Of a DNA stretch of 10,335 bases, positions 1-5,724 are shown in pieces. The notes under the pieces are model-generated. The model did no database searches, was not told the DNA's origin, and was given only the letters and a program-made list of their open reading frames with translations. Origin of the DNA: Thermomicrobiales bacterium (GTDB lineage: Bacteria; Chloroflexota; Chloroflexia; Thermomicrobiales; UBA6265). Every line of letters starts with the position of its first letter. Within the stretch, counting starts at the first letter, position 1. Made by a program: the position numbers and the translations under genes. The stretch lies in the NCBI GenBank assembly GCA_025928535.1, contig JAICJJ010000051.1, positions 1 through 10,335 of the forward strand, read 5' to 3'.

Positions 1-168
1 CCCAGCCCGATCGCGCCCCCGTCGGGATGCCGCTTCCGGACGCGCTGCCCTTTCGCGACCGAACGCTGCGCCACCGAGGTTCCGCCGCTGCGGGAGATCG
101 AACCGGGTCATTTCGCCGCCTGCCACTACGCCGGCGAGGTTGGAAGCGACGCGTCCTCAGCGGCATGA
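1..168 (+). CDS. Oligopeptide/dipeptide ABC transporter ATP-binding protein, C-terminal end (partial)
   Basis: This is the last 55 codons of a gene that begins before the window; it reads in frame from base 1 to a TGA at 166-168. The peptide starts [12 protein letters not shown] and continues through [21 protein letters not shown] and AACHY. This is the conserved C-terminal extension (oligo_HPY domain) of OppD/OppF/DppD/DppF-type ATPases, which energise uptake of peptides or related solutes from the cytoplasmic face of the membrane. Four cysteines (residues 10, 16, 23 and 41 of the fragment) match the cysteine pattern of this extension, which binds an iron-sulfur cluster in some characterised members. 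The Walker motifs lie outside the window, so whether it is the D-type or F-type subunit cannot be decided. No start codon is present inside the window, so it is easily missed in ORF lists. The identification is firm; the substrate is unknown. Confidence 0.9.
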   Translation, partial: PSPIAPPSGCRFRTRCPFATERCATEVPPLREIEPGHFAACHYAGEVGSDASSAA

Positions 169-344
169 CCCGTGGCCACCCGAGACTGAACGCTGACGCG
201 TCGCATCCGACGACGGACAGCGCGCTCCAGACGCCGCTGGATCGATGGGCGCGGCACGCAGCGCCCCGTCCGGCCGCCGCGTGGGGCAGGATAATCGGAG
301 CGGCAGCGCAAAACGTTGACGCCCTCCATTCGCCGTATCGCATG

Positions 345-372
345 TTGACGTCGCTAGAGCCGGCGGTACGCT
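345..372 (+). promoter_or_regulatory. Possible sigma70-type promoter for the secreted SnoaL-like gene
   Basis: A TTGACG hexamer (345-350) is followed after 16 bases by TACGCT (367-372). The -35 matches five of six consensus positions, but the -10 is weak. Transcription would start near 379, leaving a leader of about 55 bases before the ATG at 435. Two other TTGACG copies (316-321 and 404-409) have no usable -10 at the right distance. The rest of the gap 169-434 holds no gene, repeat array or convincing terminator that I can see. Confidence 0.3.
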
Positions 373-434
373 TGCGGCCGTTCGGGCGCCGCCGAGCCGC
401 TCGTTGACGGCGCCATGACGCGAGGAGGGATCGC

Positions 435-1025
435 ATGCGCCCAGCCGCTTTGGTGATCGCGATGTTGATCGTCGCCGGCAGCGGCTTCGGCACGGCGCGC
501 GCGATTCCGGGCGCCGCCCAATCCGCGACCCCGGCCGCTTGCGCTGCGACCACTCCCCAGCAAAACGCCGACCTCGTTCGCCGCTACACCCAACTGGTCT
601 ATGACAACCACGACCCGCAAGCGGCCGCGCAATTTCTGGCCGACGATTTCAATCGCTCCAATCCGGGCCGGCCGCATACCAACGCGCCCGGCACGGCCGA
701 CGACGTGGCGCGGGTGCAGCGCAGTCTCGAAGAATTTCCTGACCTCAGCGGCACGATCGACGACGTGATCGCGTCGGGCGATCGGGTGGTCGTCCGGCTG
801 ACGGTCGGCGGCACGCAGCAAGGCGCAATGGCCGACTTCGGCGCGCCGGCGACCGCGCGGCCGGCGAAATGGTCGATGATCGTGATCTGGCGGGTCGCAT
901 GCGGCAAACTGGCCGAAAACTGGGTTGTGGCCGATCGGTTGACCGAGATGCGCCAACTGGGCATCGTCACCGACGACGAACTGTCCACGGTCGGCACGCC
1001 GACCGTCGCCACTCCGGTTCCGTAG
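435..1025 (+). CDS. Secreted SnoaL-like (NTF2-fold) protein, single domain
   Basis: This 196-residue protein has an N-terminal signal peptide: a hydrophobic stretch at residues 4-17 and a likely cleavage after A-R-A at 21-23. The mature part begins with a low-complexity QSATPAA stretch. Residues 43-178 resemble the SnoaL-like/ester cyclase family: an N-terminal helix (ADLVRRYTQLVYDNHD), a FLADDF segment, a central FPDLSGTIDDVIASGDRVVVRLT strand region, and a closing VACGKLAENWVVAD strand. Members of this fold bind or isomerise small hydrophobic ligands, but many have no known activity and none can be assigned here. There are exactly two cysteines (36 and 156), placed for one disulfide outside the cell. 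The tail ends TPTVATPVP. The start is secure because GAGGAGGG (422-429) lies five bases before the ATG. The gene converges on the sigma factor gene, so it is not in its operon. The fold call is good; the function is unknown. Confidence 0.8.
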   Translation: MRPAALVIAMLIVAGSGFGTARAIPGAAQSATPAACAATTPQQNADLVRRYTQLVYDNHDPQAAAQFLADDFNRSNPGRPHTNAPGTADDVARVQRSLEEFPDLSGTIDDVIASGDRVVVRLTVGGTQQGAMADFGAPATARPAKWSMIVIWRVACGKLAENWVVADRLTEMRQLGIVTDDELSTVGTPTVATPVP

Positions 1026-1038
1026 TCGGAAACCGACT
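1024..1038 (+). terminator. Short hairpin in the convergent gap (weak terminator candidate)
   Basis: AGTCGG, loop AAA, CCGACT forms a perfect six-pair stem overlapping the stop codon of the secreted SnoaL gene. It is followed only by TTCCC, with no T-run on either strand. It sits in the 32-base gap between two convergent genes, where a terminator is expected, but the stem is short. Confidence 0.25.
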
Positions 1039-1057
1039 TCCCGGCGCGGTCGCCGCG

Positions 1058-1933
1058 TCACTCGTCGAGTACGGCCAGATCGAGTTGGCGCAGCCGGTCC
1101 GGTTCGGCGACGACATCGATCGACACGACCTGATCGCCTTCGATCGTGAACGCGAGCGCCATCAACAGTCGGCCGCGCGGCGCGACGACCACGCCGACCG
1201 CGCCGTTGATCAGCGCCGGCCGCGCGGCGCGCGCGCCGCCCCTGACCGCCTGCCGCGCGACCACCTCGGCGCCGCGAACTTCGGGTGTGCCGGCCCACGT
1301 CGGCACGCGATCGCCGCGCAAGACGACGTCCGGCGCAAGCACGTTCAGCAGCGCCGCGAAGTCTCCCCCGCGCGCCGCGGCGAGAAATGCATCGACGACG
1401 GCGCGCTGCCGATCGAGATCGGCGTCGGGCAACGCGGGCAGTCCCTGCACCCGGCGTCGGGCGCGGCTGGCGAGTTGCCGCGCCGCGGCTGGGGTCCGGC
1501 CGACGATCGGGGCGATGTCGTCGAAGGGCACGGCGAACATGTCGTGCAACACGAACGCGAGCCGCTCGGCCGGCGTCAGCGTGTCGAGCACCACCATCAT
1601 CGCCAGTCCGACCGAATCGGCCAGCACGGCTTCCTGTTCGGGGTCGTCGGCGGCCGCATCACGGGCGATGGGCGCGCGCGGCGCGCCGTCCAGCGATTCT
1701 TCGCGCCTTGACGCGCGCGAGCGCAGCATGTCGAGGGCGATGCGGCCGACGACGGTCGTCAGCCAGCCGTTCAGGTTGTCGATGTCGCTGGCGTCCGCGC
1801 GGCTGAGCCGCAGCCAGGCTTCCTGAACGGCGTCGTCCGCTTCGCTCAGCGAACCGAGCATGCGGTAAGCCACGCCCCGCAGGCGCGCCCGGTCCGCTTC
1901 GAATCGCTCAGCCAACCAGTTCCGTTCGTCCAT
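1058..1933 (-). CDS. sigJ: SigJ-like ECF41-family RNA polymerase sigma factor with C-terminal SnoaL domain
   Basis: This 291-residue protein is an extracytoplasmic-function sigma factor. Residues 8-75 are region 2, with the EADDAVQEAWLRL helix followed by NLNGWLTTVVGRIALDMLRSR. Residues 105-163 are region 4, with LDTLTPAERLAFVLHDMF and the helix-turn-helix FDDIAPIVGRTPAAARQLASRARRR. Residues 173-285 form an NTF2/SnoaL-like domain, which in this family replaces a separate anti-sigma factor and tunes sigma activity. Near the C-terminus, EPDRL (277-281) stands where characterised ECF41 proteins have NPDKL; the usual DGGGR motif is not clear (LRGDR instead). GGGAG lies 10 bases before the ATG. 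The neighbour across the divergent gap is a carboxymuconolactone decarboxylase, the classic ECF41 target, and a matching promoter is present. The signal that activates the factor is unknown. The family call is strong. Confidence 0.93.
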   Translation of the reverse strand: MDERNWLAERFEADRARLRGVAYRMLGSLSEADDAVQEAWLRLSRADASDIDNLNGWLTTVVGRIALDMLRSRASRREESLDGAPRAPIARDAAADDPEQEAVLADSVGLAMMVVLDTLTPAERLAFVLHDMFAVPFDDIAPIVGRTPAAARQLASRARRRVQGLPALPDADLDRQRAVVDAFLAAARGGDFAALLNVLAPDVVLRGDRVPTWAGTPEVRGAEVVARQAVRGGARAARPALINGAVGVVVAPRGRLLMALAFTIEGDQVVSIDVVAEPDRLRQLDLAVLDE

Positions 1934-1934
1934 C

Positions 1935-1961
1935 GGTCACATTCTCCCGTCGCGCTTCGTC
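1935..1961 (+). promoter_or_regulatory. ECF41-type promoter for the carboxymuconolactone decarboxylase gene
   Basis: GGTCACA (1935-1941), a 16-base spacer, then CGTC (1958-1961). Published work on ECF41 sigma factors defines the target promoter as TGTCACA and CGTC separated by about 16 bases, upstream of the linked decarboxylase, oxidoreductase or epimerase gene. Only the first base of the -35 element differs here. The site faces the decarboxylase gene and lies in the divergent gap next to the sigma gene, as expected. Transcription would start near 1968, leaving a leader of about 105 bases. The site overlaps the ribosome binding site of the sigma gene on the other strand. Confidence 0.75.
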
Positions 1962-1998
1962 ACCATTCTGACGGATGAATGCCGTCGGACGTGACGAA

Positions 1999-2025
1999 GG
2001 AGCGCCAATGGAGGCACGGCGCTCC
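1999..2025 (+). promoter_or_regulatory. Leader stem-loop upstream of the decarboxylase gene
   Basis: GGAGCGCC (1999-2006) and GGCGCTCC (2018-2025) are perfect complements with an 11-base loop. The stem would cover most of the AAGGAG at 1997-2002, and the loop holds an in-frame ATG (2008) and a GGAGG. This argues that translation begins downstream at 2074, and makes the leader a possible control element. No function is established. Confidence 0.4.
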
Positions 2026-2073
2026 GAATCGGCGACGAAACGTGAAGACGAAGGTCAGGAGAGGAAGACGAAC

Positions 2074-2580
2074 GTGCAAGCACGAATGACGCAACCGGCG
2101 ATGGTGATTCCCGAGGCGATGCAGGCGCTCTGGGCGCTTGGCGCCGCGACGCATGGACATGGCCTGCCGCGCAAGACGGCTGGACTCGTCCATCTGCGGG
2201 CGAGCCAGATCAATGGCTGCGGCGTCTGCGTCGAGATGCACGCCCGCGGCCTGCAGCAGGCGGGCGAATCGGACGAACGGCTCTTTGCCGTCGCGGCTTG
2301 GCGGGAATCGCCCTATTTCACCGATGCCGAACGGGCGGCGCTGGCGCTGACCGAGGCGGTCACCCGGATCGCCGATCAACCGGACCCGGTTCAGAACGCG
2401 ATTTGGGACGAGGCCGCCCGCTGCTACGATGAGTCGGCGTTGGCGGCGCTGGTGATCGAGATCGCCTCGATCAACGTCTGGAATCGCCTCAATGTCGCCA
2501 CCCGGCAAATCGCCGGCGAATCGACGCGACGCGTTGCGGTCAACTATGCCGAGGAGCGCGCCGAAGCCGTCGCACGCTAG
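2074..2580 (+). CDS. Carboxymuconolactone decarboxylase family protein, AhpD-like
   Basis: This 168-residue cytoplasmic protein has the AhpD/CMD fold. LVHLRASQINGCGVCVEMHAR (residues 38-58) holds the redox CxxC pair, Cys49 and Cys52, with His56 four residues on. FAVAAWRESPYFTDAERAALALTEAVT and INVWNRLNVATRQIAG are typical of the subgroup that accompanies ECF41 sigma factors. The family uses the CxxC for peroxide or thiol chemistry; the true substrate of this subgroup is not known. The start is the GTG at 2074: AGGAGAGG (2057-2064) lies nine bases upstream, and the resulting MQARMTQPAMV matches the usual N-terminus. Upstream in-frame ATGs at 1975 and 2008 would add about 22-33 basic, low-complexity residues and are less likely. 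Oddly, residue 37 is Gly where AhpD-type proteins normally have the proton-relay Glu. It lies 36 bases before the VOC gene, so the two are probably co-transcribed. Confidence 0.92.
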   Translation: MQARMTQPAMVIPEAMQALWALGAATHGHGLPRKTAGLVHLRASQINGCGVCVEMHARGLQQAGESDERLFAVAAWRESPYFTDAERAALALTEAVTRIADQPDPVQNAIWDEAARCYDESALAALVIEIASINVWNRLNVATRQIAGESTRRVAVNYAEERAEAVAR

Positions 2581-2616
2581 GCGGGCGCACGGCTCGTCCG
2601 TGAAATGGAGGCCAGG

Positions 2617-2961
2617 ATGAACCACGGCGTCAAGACGCTCATCTTTCCGGTCGATGATCTCGCCCAGGCGAAGACGCTCTATAGCAAACTTCTGGGCATG
2701 GAGCCGGCGTTCGACACGCCGTATTACGTCGGCTACCAGGTCGATGGCCAGGACATCGGCCTCGATCCGAACGGTCATCGCAACGGCATGACCGGACCGA
2801 TCGCGTACCTGCAAGTCGACGACATCCAGGCGACGCTGCGGTCGCTCCTCGACGCGGGCGCGCAACCGGCCCAGGAAGTCCGCGATGTCGGCGGCGGACG
2901 GTTGATCGCGACGGTCAAGGATGCCGACGGCAACGTGGTCGGCCTGTTGCAAGACGCCTGA
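2617..2961 (+). CDS. VOC (glyoxalase/bleomycin resistance fold) family protein
   Basis: This 114-residue protein spans a complete vicinal-oxygen-chelate domain made of two beta-alpha-beta-beta-beta modules. The first runs MNHGVKTLIFPVDDLAQAKTLY to about residue 53; the second starts at GPIAYLQVDDIQATLRSLLDAG and ends DADGNVVGLLQ. Such proteins act as lyases, isomerases, dioxygenases or drug-binding proteins, often with a bound metal. The specific role cannot be read, and the metal-ligand pattern is incomplete for a glyoxalase I. The ATG at 2617 has GGAGG (2607-2611) five bases upstream. The in-frame ATG at 2605 would add four residues but would overlap that ribosome binding site, so 2617 is preferred. 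Only 36 bases separate it from the decarboxylase gene, which suggests a shared ECF41-driven transcript. Confidence 0.9.
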   Translation: MNHGVKTLIFPVDDLAQAKTLYSKLLGMEPAFDTPYYVGYQVDGQDIGLDPNGHRNGMTGPIAYLQVDDIQATLRSLLDAGAQPAQEVRDVGGGRLIATVKDADGNVVGLLQDA

Positions 2962-2978
2962 TCGCTCGGGTCACAATG

Positions 2979-3014
2979 TCGGCGCCGCGAGGATGAACAA
3001 CCTCGCGGCGCCGA
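2979..3014 (+). terminator. Strong stem-loop between the VOC and split-barrel genes
   Basis: The arms 2979-2992 (TCGGCGCCGCGAGG) and 3001-3014 (CCTCGCGGCGCCGA) are perfect complements: 14 pairs with an eight-base loop. TTTCG follows, so it could be an intrinsic terminator with a short T-run. Only 30 bases remain before the next start codon, with the ribosome binding site inside them. It may therefore act as a partial terminator or RNA-stability element within one operon. Confidence 0.55.
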
Positions 3015-3044
3015 TTTCGTGCAAAGGACAGGAGTTTCGCCAGC

Positions 3045-3500
3045 ATGACCGCGCCGCGATCCGCGCAGCAACGGAAGCAGGATACCCTCGCTCGTCTCGA
3101 ACAGGAGGTCGATGCCTGGGTCGCGACCGCCGATGCGACGAGCGGGGCGGCTTGCCTCCTGCCGTTGTCCTTCTTGTGGGATGGCGAAACGCTGCTCTTC
3201 GCCACGCCGGCGTCCACGCCGACCGGCCGAAATCTGCTGGCGACCGGCGCGGCGCGCATCGGCATCGGCCCGACTCGCGATGTCGTCCTGATCGATGGAA
3301 CCGCGGCCACGTTGCCAGCGTCCGACATCAGCGATGAACTCGGCGATGCTTTCGCGGCGCATACCGGCTTCGATCCACGCCGTCTGACGGGCGACTATCG
3401 CTATTTCCGCATCACGCCCCGCCGCGTGCAGGCGTGGCGCGAAGCGGATGAACTCGTCGGCCGCGAATTGATGCGCGACGGCCGCTGGCTCGTTCCCTGA
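3045..3500 (+). CDS. Pyridoxamine 5'-phosphate oxidase-family (split-barrel flavin/F420) protein
   Basis: This 151-residue cytoplasmic protein has the FMN-binding split-barrel pattern. A basic N-terminal helix leads into strands at 37-54 (CLLPLSFLWDGETLLFATP), a cofactor-phosphate-type TGRNLLATGAARIGIG region (60-75), DVVLIDGTAATL (79-90) and a closing YRYFRITPRRVQAWRE strand (118-133). The family includes PNP oxidases, flavin reductases and F420-dependent reductases. The length fits the small single-domain type, but cofactor and substrate cannot be assigned. GGAG (3031-3034) lies 10 bases before the ATG. It follows the VOC gene after an 83-base gap that contains a strong stem-loop, so it is either a weakly read-through third gene of the ECF41-linked group or separately controlled. 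It converges on the next gene with 18 bases between the stop codons. Confidence 0.82.
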   Translation: MTAPRSAQQRKQDTLARLEQEVDAWVATADATSGAACLLPLSFLWDGETLLFATPASTPTGRNLLATGAARIGIGPTRDVVLIDGTAATLPASDISDELGDAFAAHTGFDPRRLTGDYRYFRITPRRVQAWREADELVGRELMRDGRWLVP

Positions 3501-3518
3501 CCCGGCCGCGCCGGTCCG

Positions 3519-4580
3519 CTACGTCGCCGGCGTCGCCGTCGCTACTGAAGGCGCGACGCCGAGTTGCTCGAGGCGGCCGAGCGTGTCGGCTTCTGTCCAG
3601 ATTTCGGCGATCTTGCCGCAGGCGATCCGGTAGACGTTGATGCCGGTCCAGGTCGCGGACTTGCCGGTCGCCGGGATGCCCTGAAAAGGTCCGTCGTTGG
3701 TTCCGGCCGCGGTCCAGAGCTCGACGACGCGGTCGCCCGCGGCCGGGCCGGGCTGAACGGTGAATTTCAGATCGGAGAAACCGGCAAAGAGCGCGGCGAA
3801 CAGCGACACGACCGCGTCCGGCCCAGATTCGTCGGGAAACGACGCGGCGTGGAGCGTGGCGTCGGGCGCGAGAATGTCGTCGAATCGATGCAAATCGCGC
3901 GGGTTGACCGCGTCCTCGAACCAGCGCCGGGCGACGCCGCGGTTTTCGTCGGGCGAGCCGGTTGGGCACGGCGATGGGCTGGCGAGAACGCCTGCCATCG
4001 GCGTGCCGGCCGGCGGCACGGCTGGACCGGGTATGGCGCCCAATTGCTCGAAAAGGCCGAGCGCGTCGCCGGCGTTCCACGTTTCGACGATCTTGCCGCA
4101 GACGATATGGTGAACGTGGATCGCCCCGACAGCCACCTTCTTGCCGGTCGGCGGGATGCCTTGAAAGGCGCCTTGCTGCGTACCGGTGAAGGTGGTGCGG
4201 ATCGCGACCAGGTCGCCTTCCGGAATGATGTCTTCGATCGTGTAGTGGCCATCCGGAAAGGCCTGGCGAACCGCCACCATGCGTTGCTCGTGCAGCGCGC
4301 GGTCCTGCTGCGCGACGACGGCGCCGTGATGAACATAATTGTCGGCGAGCAGCACTCCAAGCGTGTCGGCATCGCCGCTATTGAACGCGTCGAAATAGGC
4401 GTGGGCGATGGCTGTCGCCGATTCGGTCGTCGTCGCGGTACAGGGCGTGGCGCTGGCCGGCGTCGCAGATTGCGCCGATGCCCGGGCGAAATCGCGGGCC
4501 GCGGCGAGGGAGATGAGCGCGCCAGCGAGGCCACGGCCAATCGTCCGGCGCGACGTCTTGATTCGGCGTTGCTCGACCAC
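3519..4580 (-). CDS. Secreted protein with two tandem SnoaL-like/ester cyclase domains
   Basis: The start is the GTG at 4580, because AAGGAGG (4586-4592 on this strand) lies five bases upstream; an in-frame ATG at 4616 has no such site. The protein has 353 residues. TSRRTIGRGLAGALISLAAA (9-28) looks like a twin-arginine signal, with probable cleavage near ASAQ (34-37), followed by SATPASATP. Domain 1 is about 55-185 and domain 2 about 212-345. They are an internal duplication: FQGIPPTGK (139) with FQGIPATGK (299) and FEQLG (177) with LEQLG (337), all offset by 160. SnoaL-type polyketide cyclases share this FxGIPxTGK pattern, but no activity is shown here. There are four cysteines (47, 161, 205, 321), two per domain at equal places. 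The tail SVATATPAT resembles that of the single-domain secreted protein at 435. It lies 73 bases downstream of the hydrolase gene and may share its transcript. Confidence 0.85.
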   Translation of the reverse strand: MVEQRRIKTSRRTIGRGLAGALISLAAARDFARASAQSATPASATPCTATTTESATAIAHAYFDAFNSGDADTLGVLLADNYVHHGAVVAQQDRALHEQRMVAVRQAFPDGHYTIEDIIPEGDLVAIRTTFTGTQQGAFQGIPPTGKKVAVGAIHVHHIVCGKIVETWNAGDALGLFEQLGAIPGPAVPPAGTPMAGVLASPSPCPTGSPDENRGVARRWFEDAVNPRDLHRFDDILAPDATLHAASFPDESGPDAVVSLFAALFAGFSDLKFTVQPGPAAGDRVVELWTAAGTNDGPFQGIPATGKSATWTGINVYRIACGKIAEIWTEADTLGRLEQLGVAPSVATATPAT

Positions 4581-4653
4581 CGACGCCTCCTTCCCTCGTC
4601 GTAGCGCGCAAAGCATCGGAATGATTGTCGACCTGACTGACCCAACTGGCGCG

Positions 4654-5577
4654 TCAACCGGCCGGAGCGACCTCCCGTTCGACCGACGTCAGAAACTGGT
4701 CGAGGACAAGCATGTACCGCTCGGCTTCTTCGGCGTGCGCCATGTGCGAACTCTCTTCGAACACGACCCATTGCGCGCCGGGGATGCGCGAACTGACCGT
4801 TTCGGCGATCAGCGGCGTCGCCTCGTCGTGGCGGCCGGAGGTGACGAGCGTCGGCACGCGAATCTCATTGAGGCGGTCGATGATGTCCCATTGCTTGAGC
4901 GTGCCGACGACGTGGAACTCGCTCGGCCCGTTCATGGTGTGATAGACCTCGGGATTTTTGGCAATCGAGGCGAACGTGCGGAGCACGTAGTCGGGCATCG
5001 GGTCGAGCCGGCAGACGTGGCGCCGGTAGAACTCGGTCATCGCCGCTTCGTAGTCGGGCGAGTCGGTCGTTCCCGCCGCTTCGTGCGCCAGCAAGGTTTG
5101 CTGCGCCTCAGCCGGCAGGTCTTCCCGCAGCCGATTCGCCTCAGCGACCCACTGGATCATGCTGGCCGGAGAACTGGCGACCGTCAGGCTGACGAGTCCC
5201 TGCGGTTGCGTCAGGGCGTATTCCATCGCCAGCATGCCGCCCCACGATTGACCGAGCAGGTGGGTTCGGTCGAGGCCAAGCGCCTGGCGAATGGCGTCGA
5301 CTTCTTCGATGAAGAGATCGACCGTCCACATCTCCGGCTTCGATTCCGGGATGCTCGAACGGCTGCAGCCGAGTTGGTCGTAGAAGATGACACGGCGTCC
5401 GGTATCGGCCATCGCGGCGAGCGATTCGAGATAGTCGTGGCCGGCCCCCGGGCCGCCGTGCAGACAGAGCAGGGGAAATTTCCCTGGTTCCTCGCCCTCG
5501 CCGACGATCTGATACCAGGTTTGATACCCCTTGAATGGAATCGTTCCTTCCCGCACCGACCGCGTTCCAATCGACAT
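4654..5577 (-). CDS. pip: Proline iminopeptidase-family alpha/beta hydrolase
   Basis: This 307-residue protein is a complete alpha/beta hydrolase of peptidase family S33, which removes N-terminal proline or other residues from small peptides. LLCLHGGPGAGHDYL carries the HGGPG oxyanion-hole motif (40-44). FYDQLGCSRS (65-74) is the usual next strand. GQSWGG (109-114) holds the nucleophile Ser111. Asp251 in GRHDEATP and His278 in SSHMAH complete the triad. A helical cap lies between about 140 and 225. There is no signal peptide, so it should act in the cytoplasm. The ATG at 5577 is chosen because GAGGAGGG (5582-5589) lies four bases upstream; the in-frame ATG at 5625 has none. Proline iminopeptidase, tricorn-interacting aminopeptidase F1 and related amidases are alternatives. 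No promoter is convincing in the 147-base gap before it. Confidence 0.9.
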   Translation of the reverse strand: MSIGTRSVREGTIPFKGYQTWYQIVGEGEEPGKFPLLCLHGGPGAGHDYLESLAAMADTGRRVIFYDQLGCSRSSIPESKPEMWTVDLFIEEVDAIRQALGLDRTHLLGQSWGGMLAMEYALTQPQGLVSLTVASSPASMIQWVAEANRLREDLPAEAQQTLLAHEAAGTTDSPDYEAAMTEFYRRHVCRLDPMPDYVLRTFASIAKNPEVYHTMNGPSEFHVVGTLKQWDIIDRLNEIRVPTLVTSGRHDEATPLIAETVSSRIPGAQWVVFEESSHMAHAEEAERYMLVLDQFLTSVEREVAPAG

Positions 5578-5724
5578 CGATCCCTCCTCGCATGACCATG
5601 CGTTGCTGCTCGCCTGGTTCATCACGGCAACCGGCGTCCGCCCCGCCGCCGACCGATTGCCGAACGCGCGCGAGCGGCAAGAGGGGCGTTGCCCTGTGCA
5701 GCCGCTGTTCTGAAATGGGCGCGG

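Noticed and set aside
290..295. GATAAT as a -10 element for the secreted SnoaL gene
   Set aside because: No -35 hexamer lies 16-18 bases upstream, and it is about 140 bases from the start codon.
27..407. 126-codon plus-strand frame and 67-codon minus-strand frame near the left edge
   Set aside because: The true frame from base 1 to 168 encodes a recognisable ABC transporter C-terminus; these others lack ribosome binding sites and family features.
354..1298. 314-codon minus-strand frame over the secreted SnoaL gene
   Set aside because: It is Arg-rich with no domain, and overlaps both the SnoaL gene and the end of the sigma gene on better-supported frames.
2969..2995. GGTCACA upstream of the split-barrel gene
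   Set aside because: It is followed after 16 bases by GATG, not CGTC, and the spacer lies inside the strong stem-loop.
3502..3514. CCGGC/GCCGG hairpin between the convergent split-barrel and tandem SnoaL genes
   Set aside because: Only five pairs with a three-base loop and no T-run; such stems are expected by chance at this GC content.
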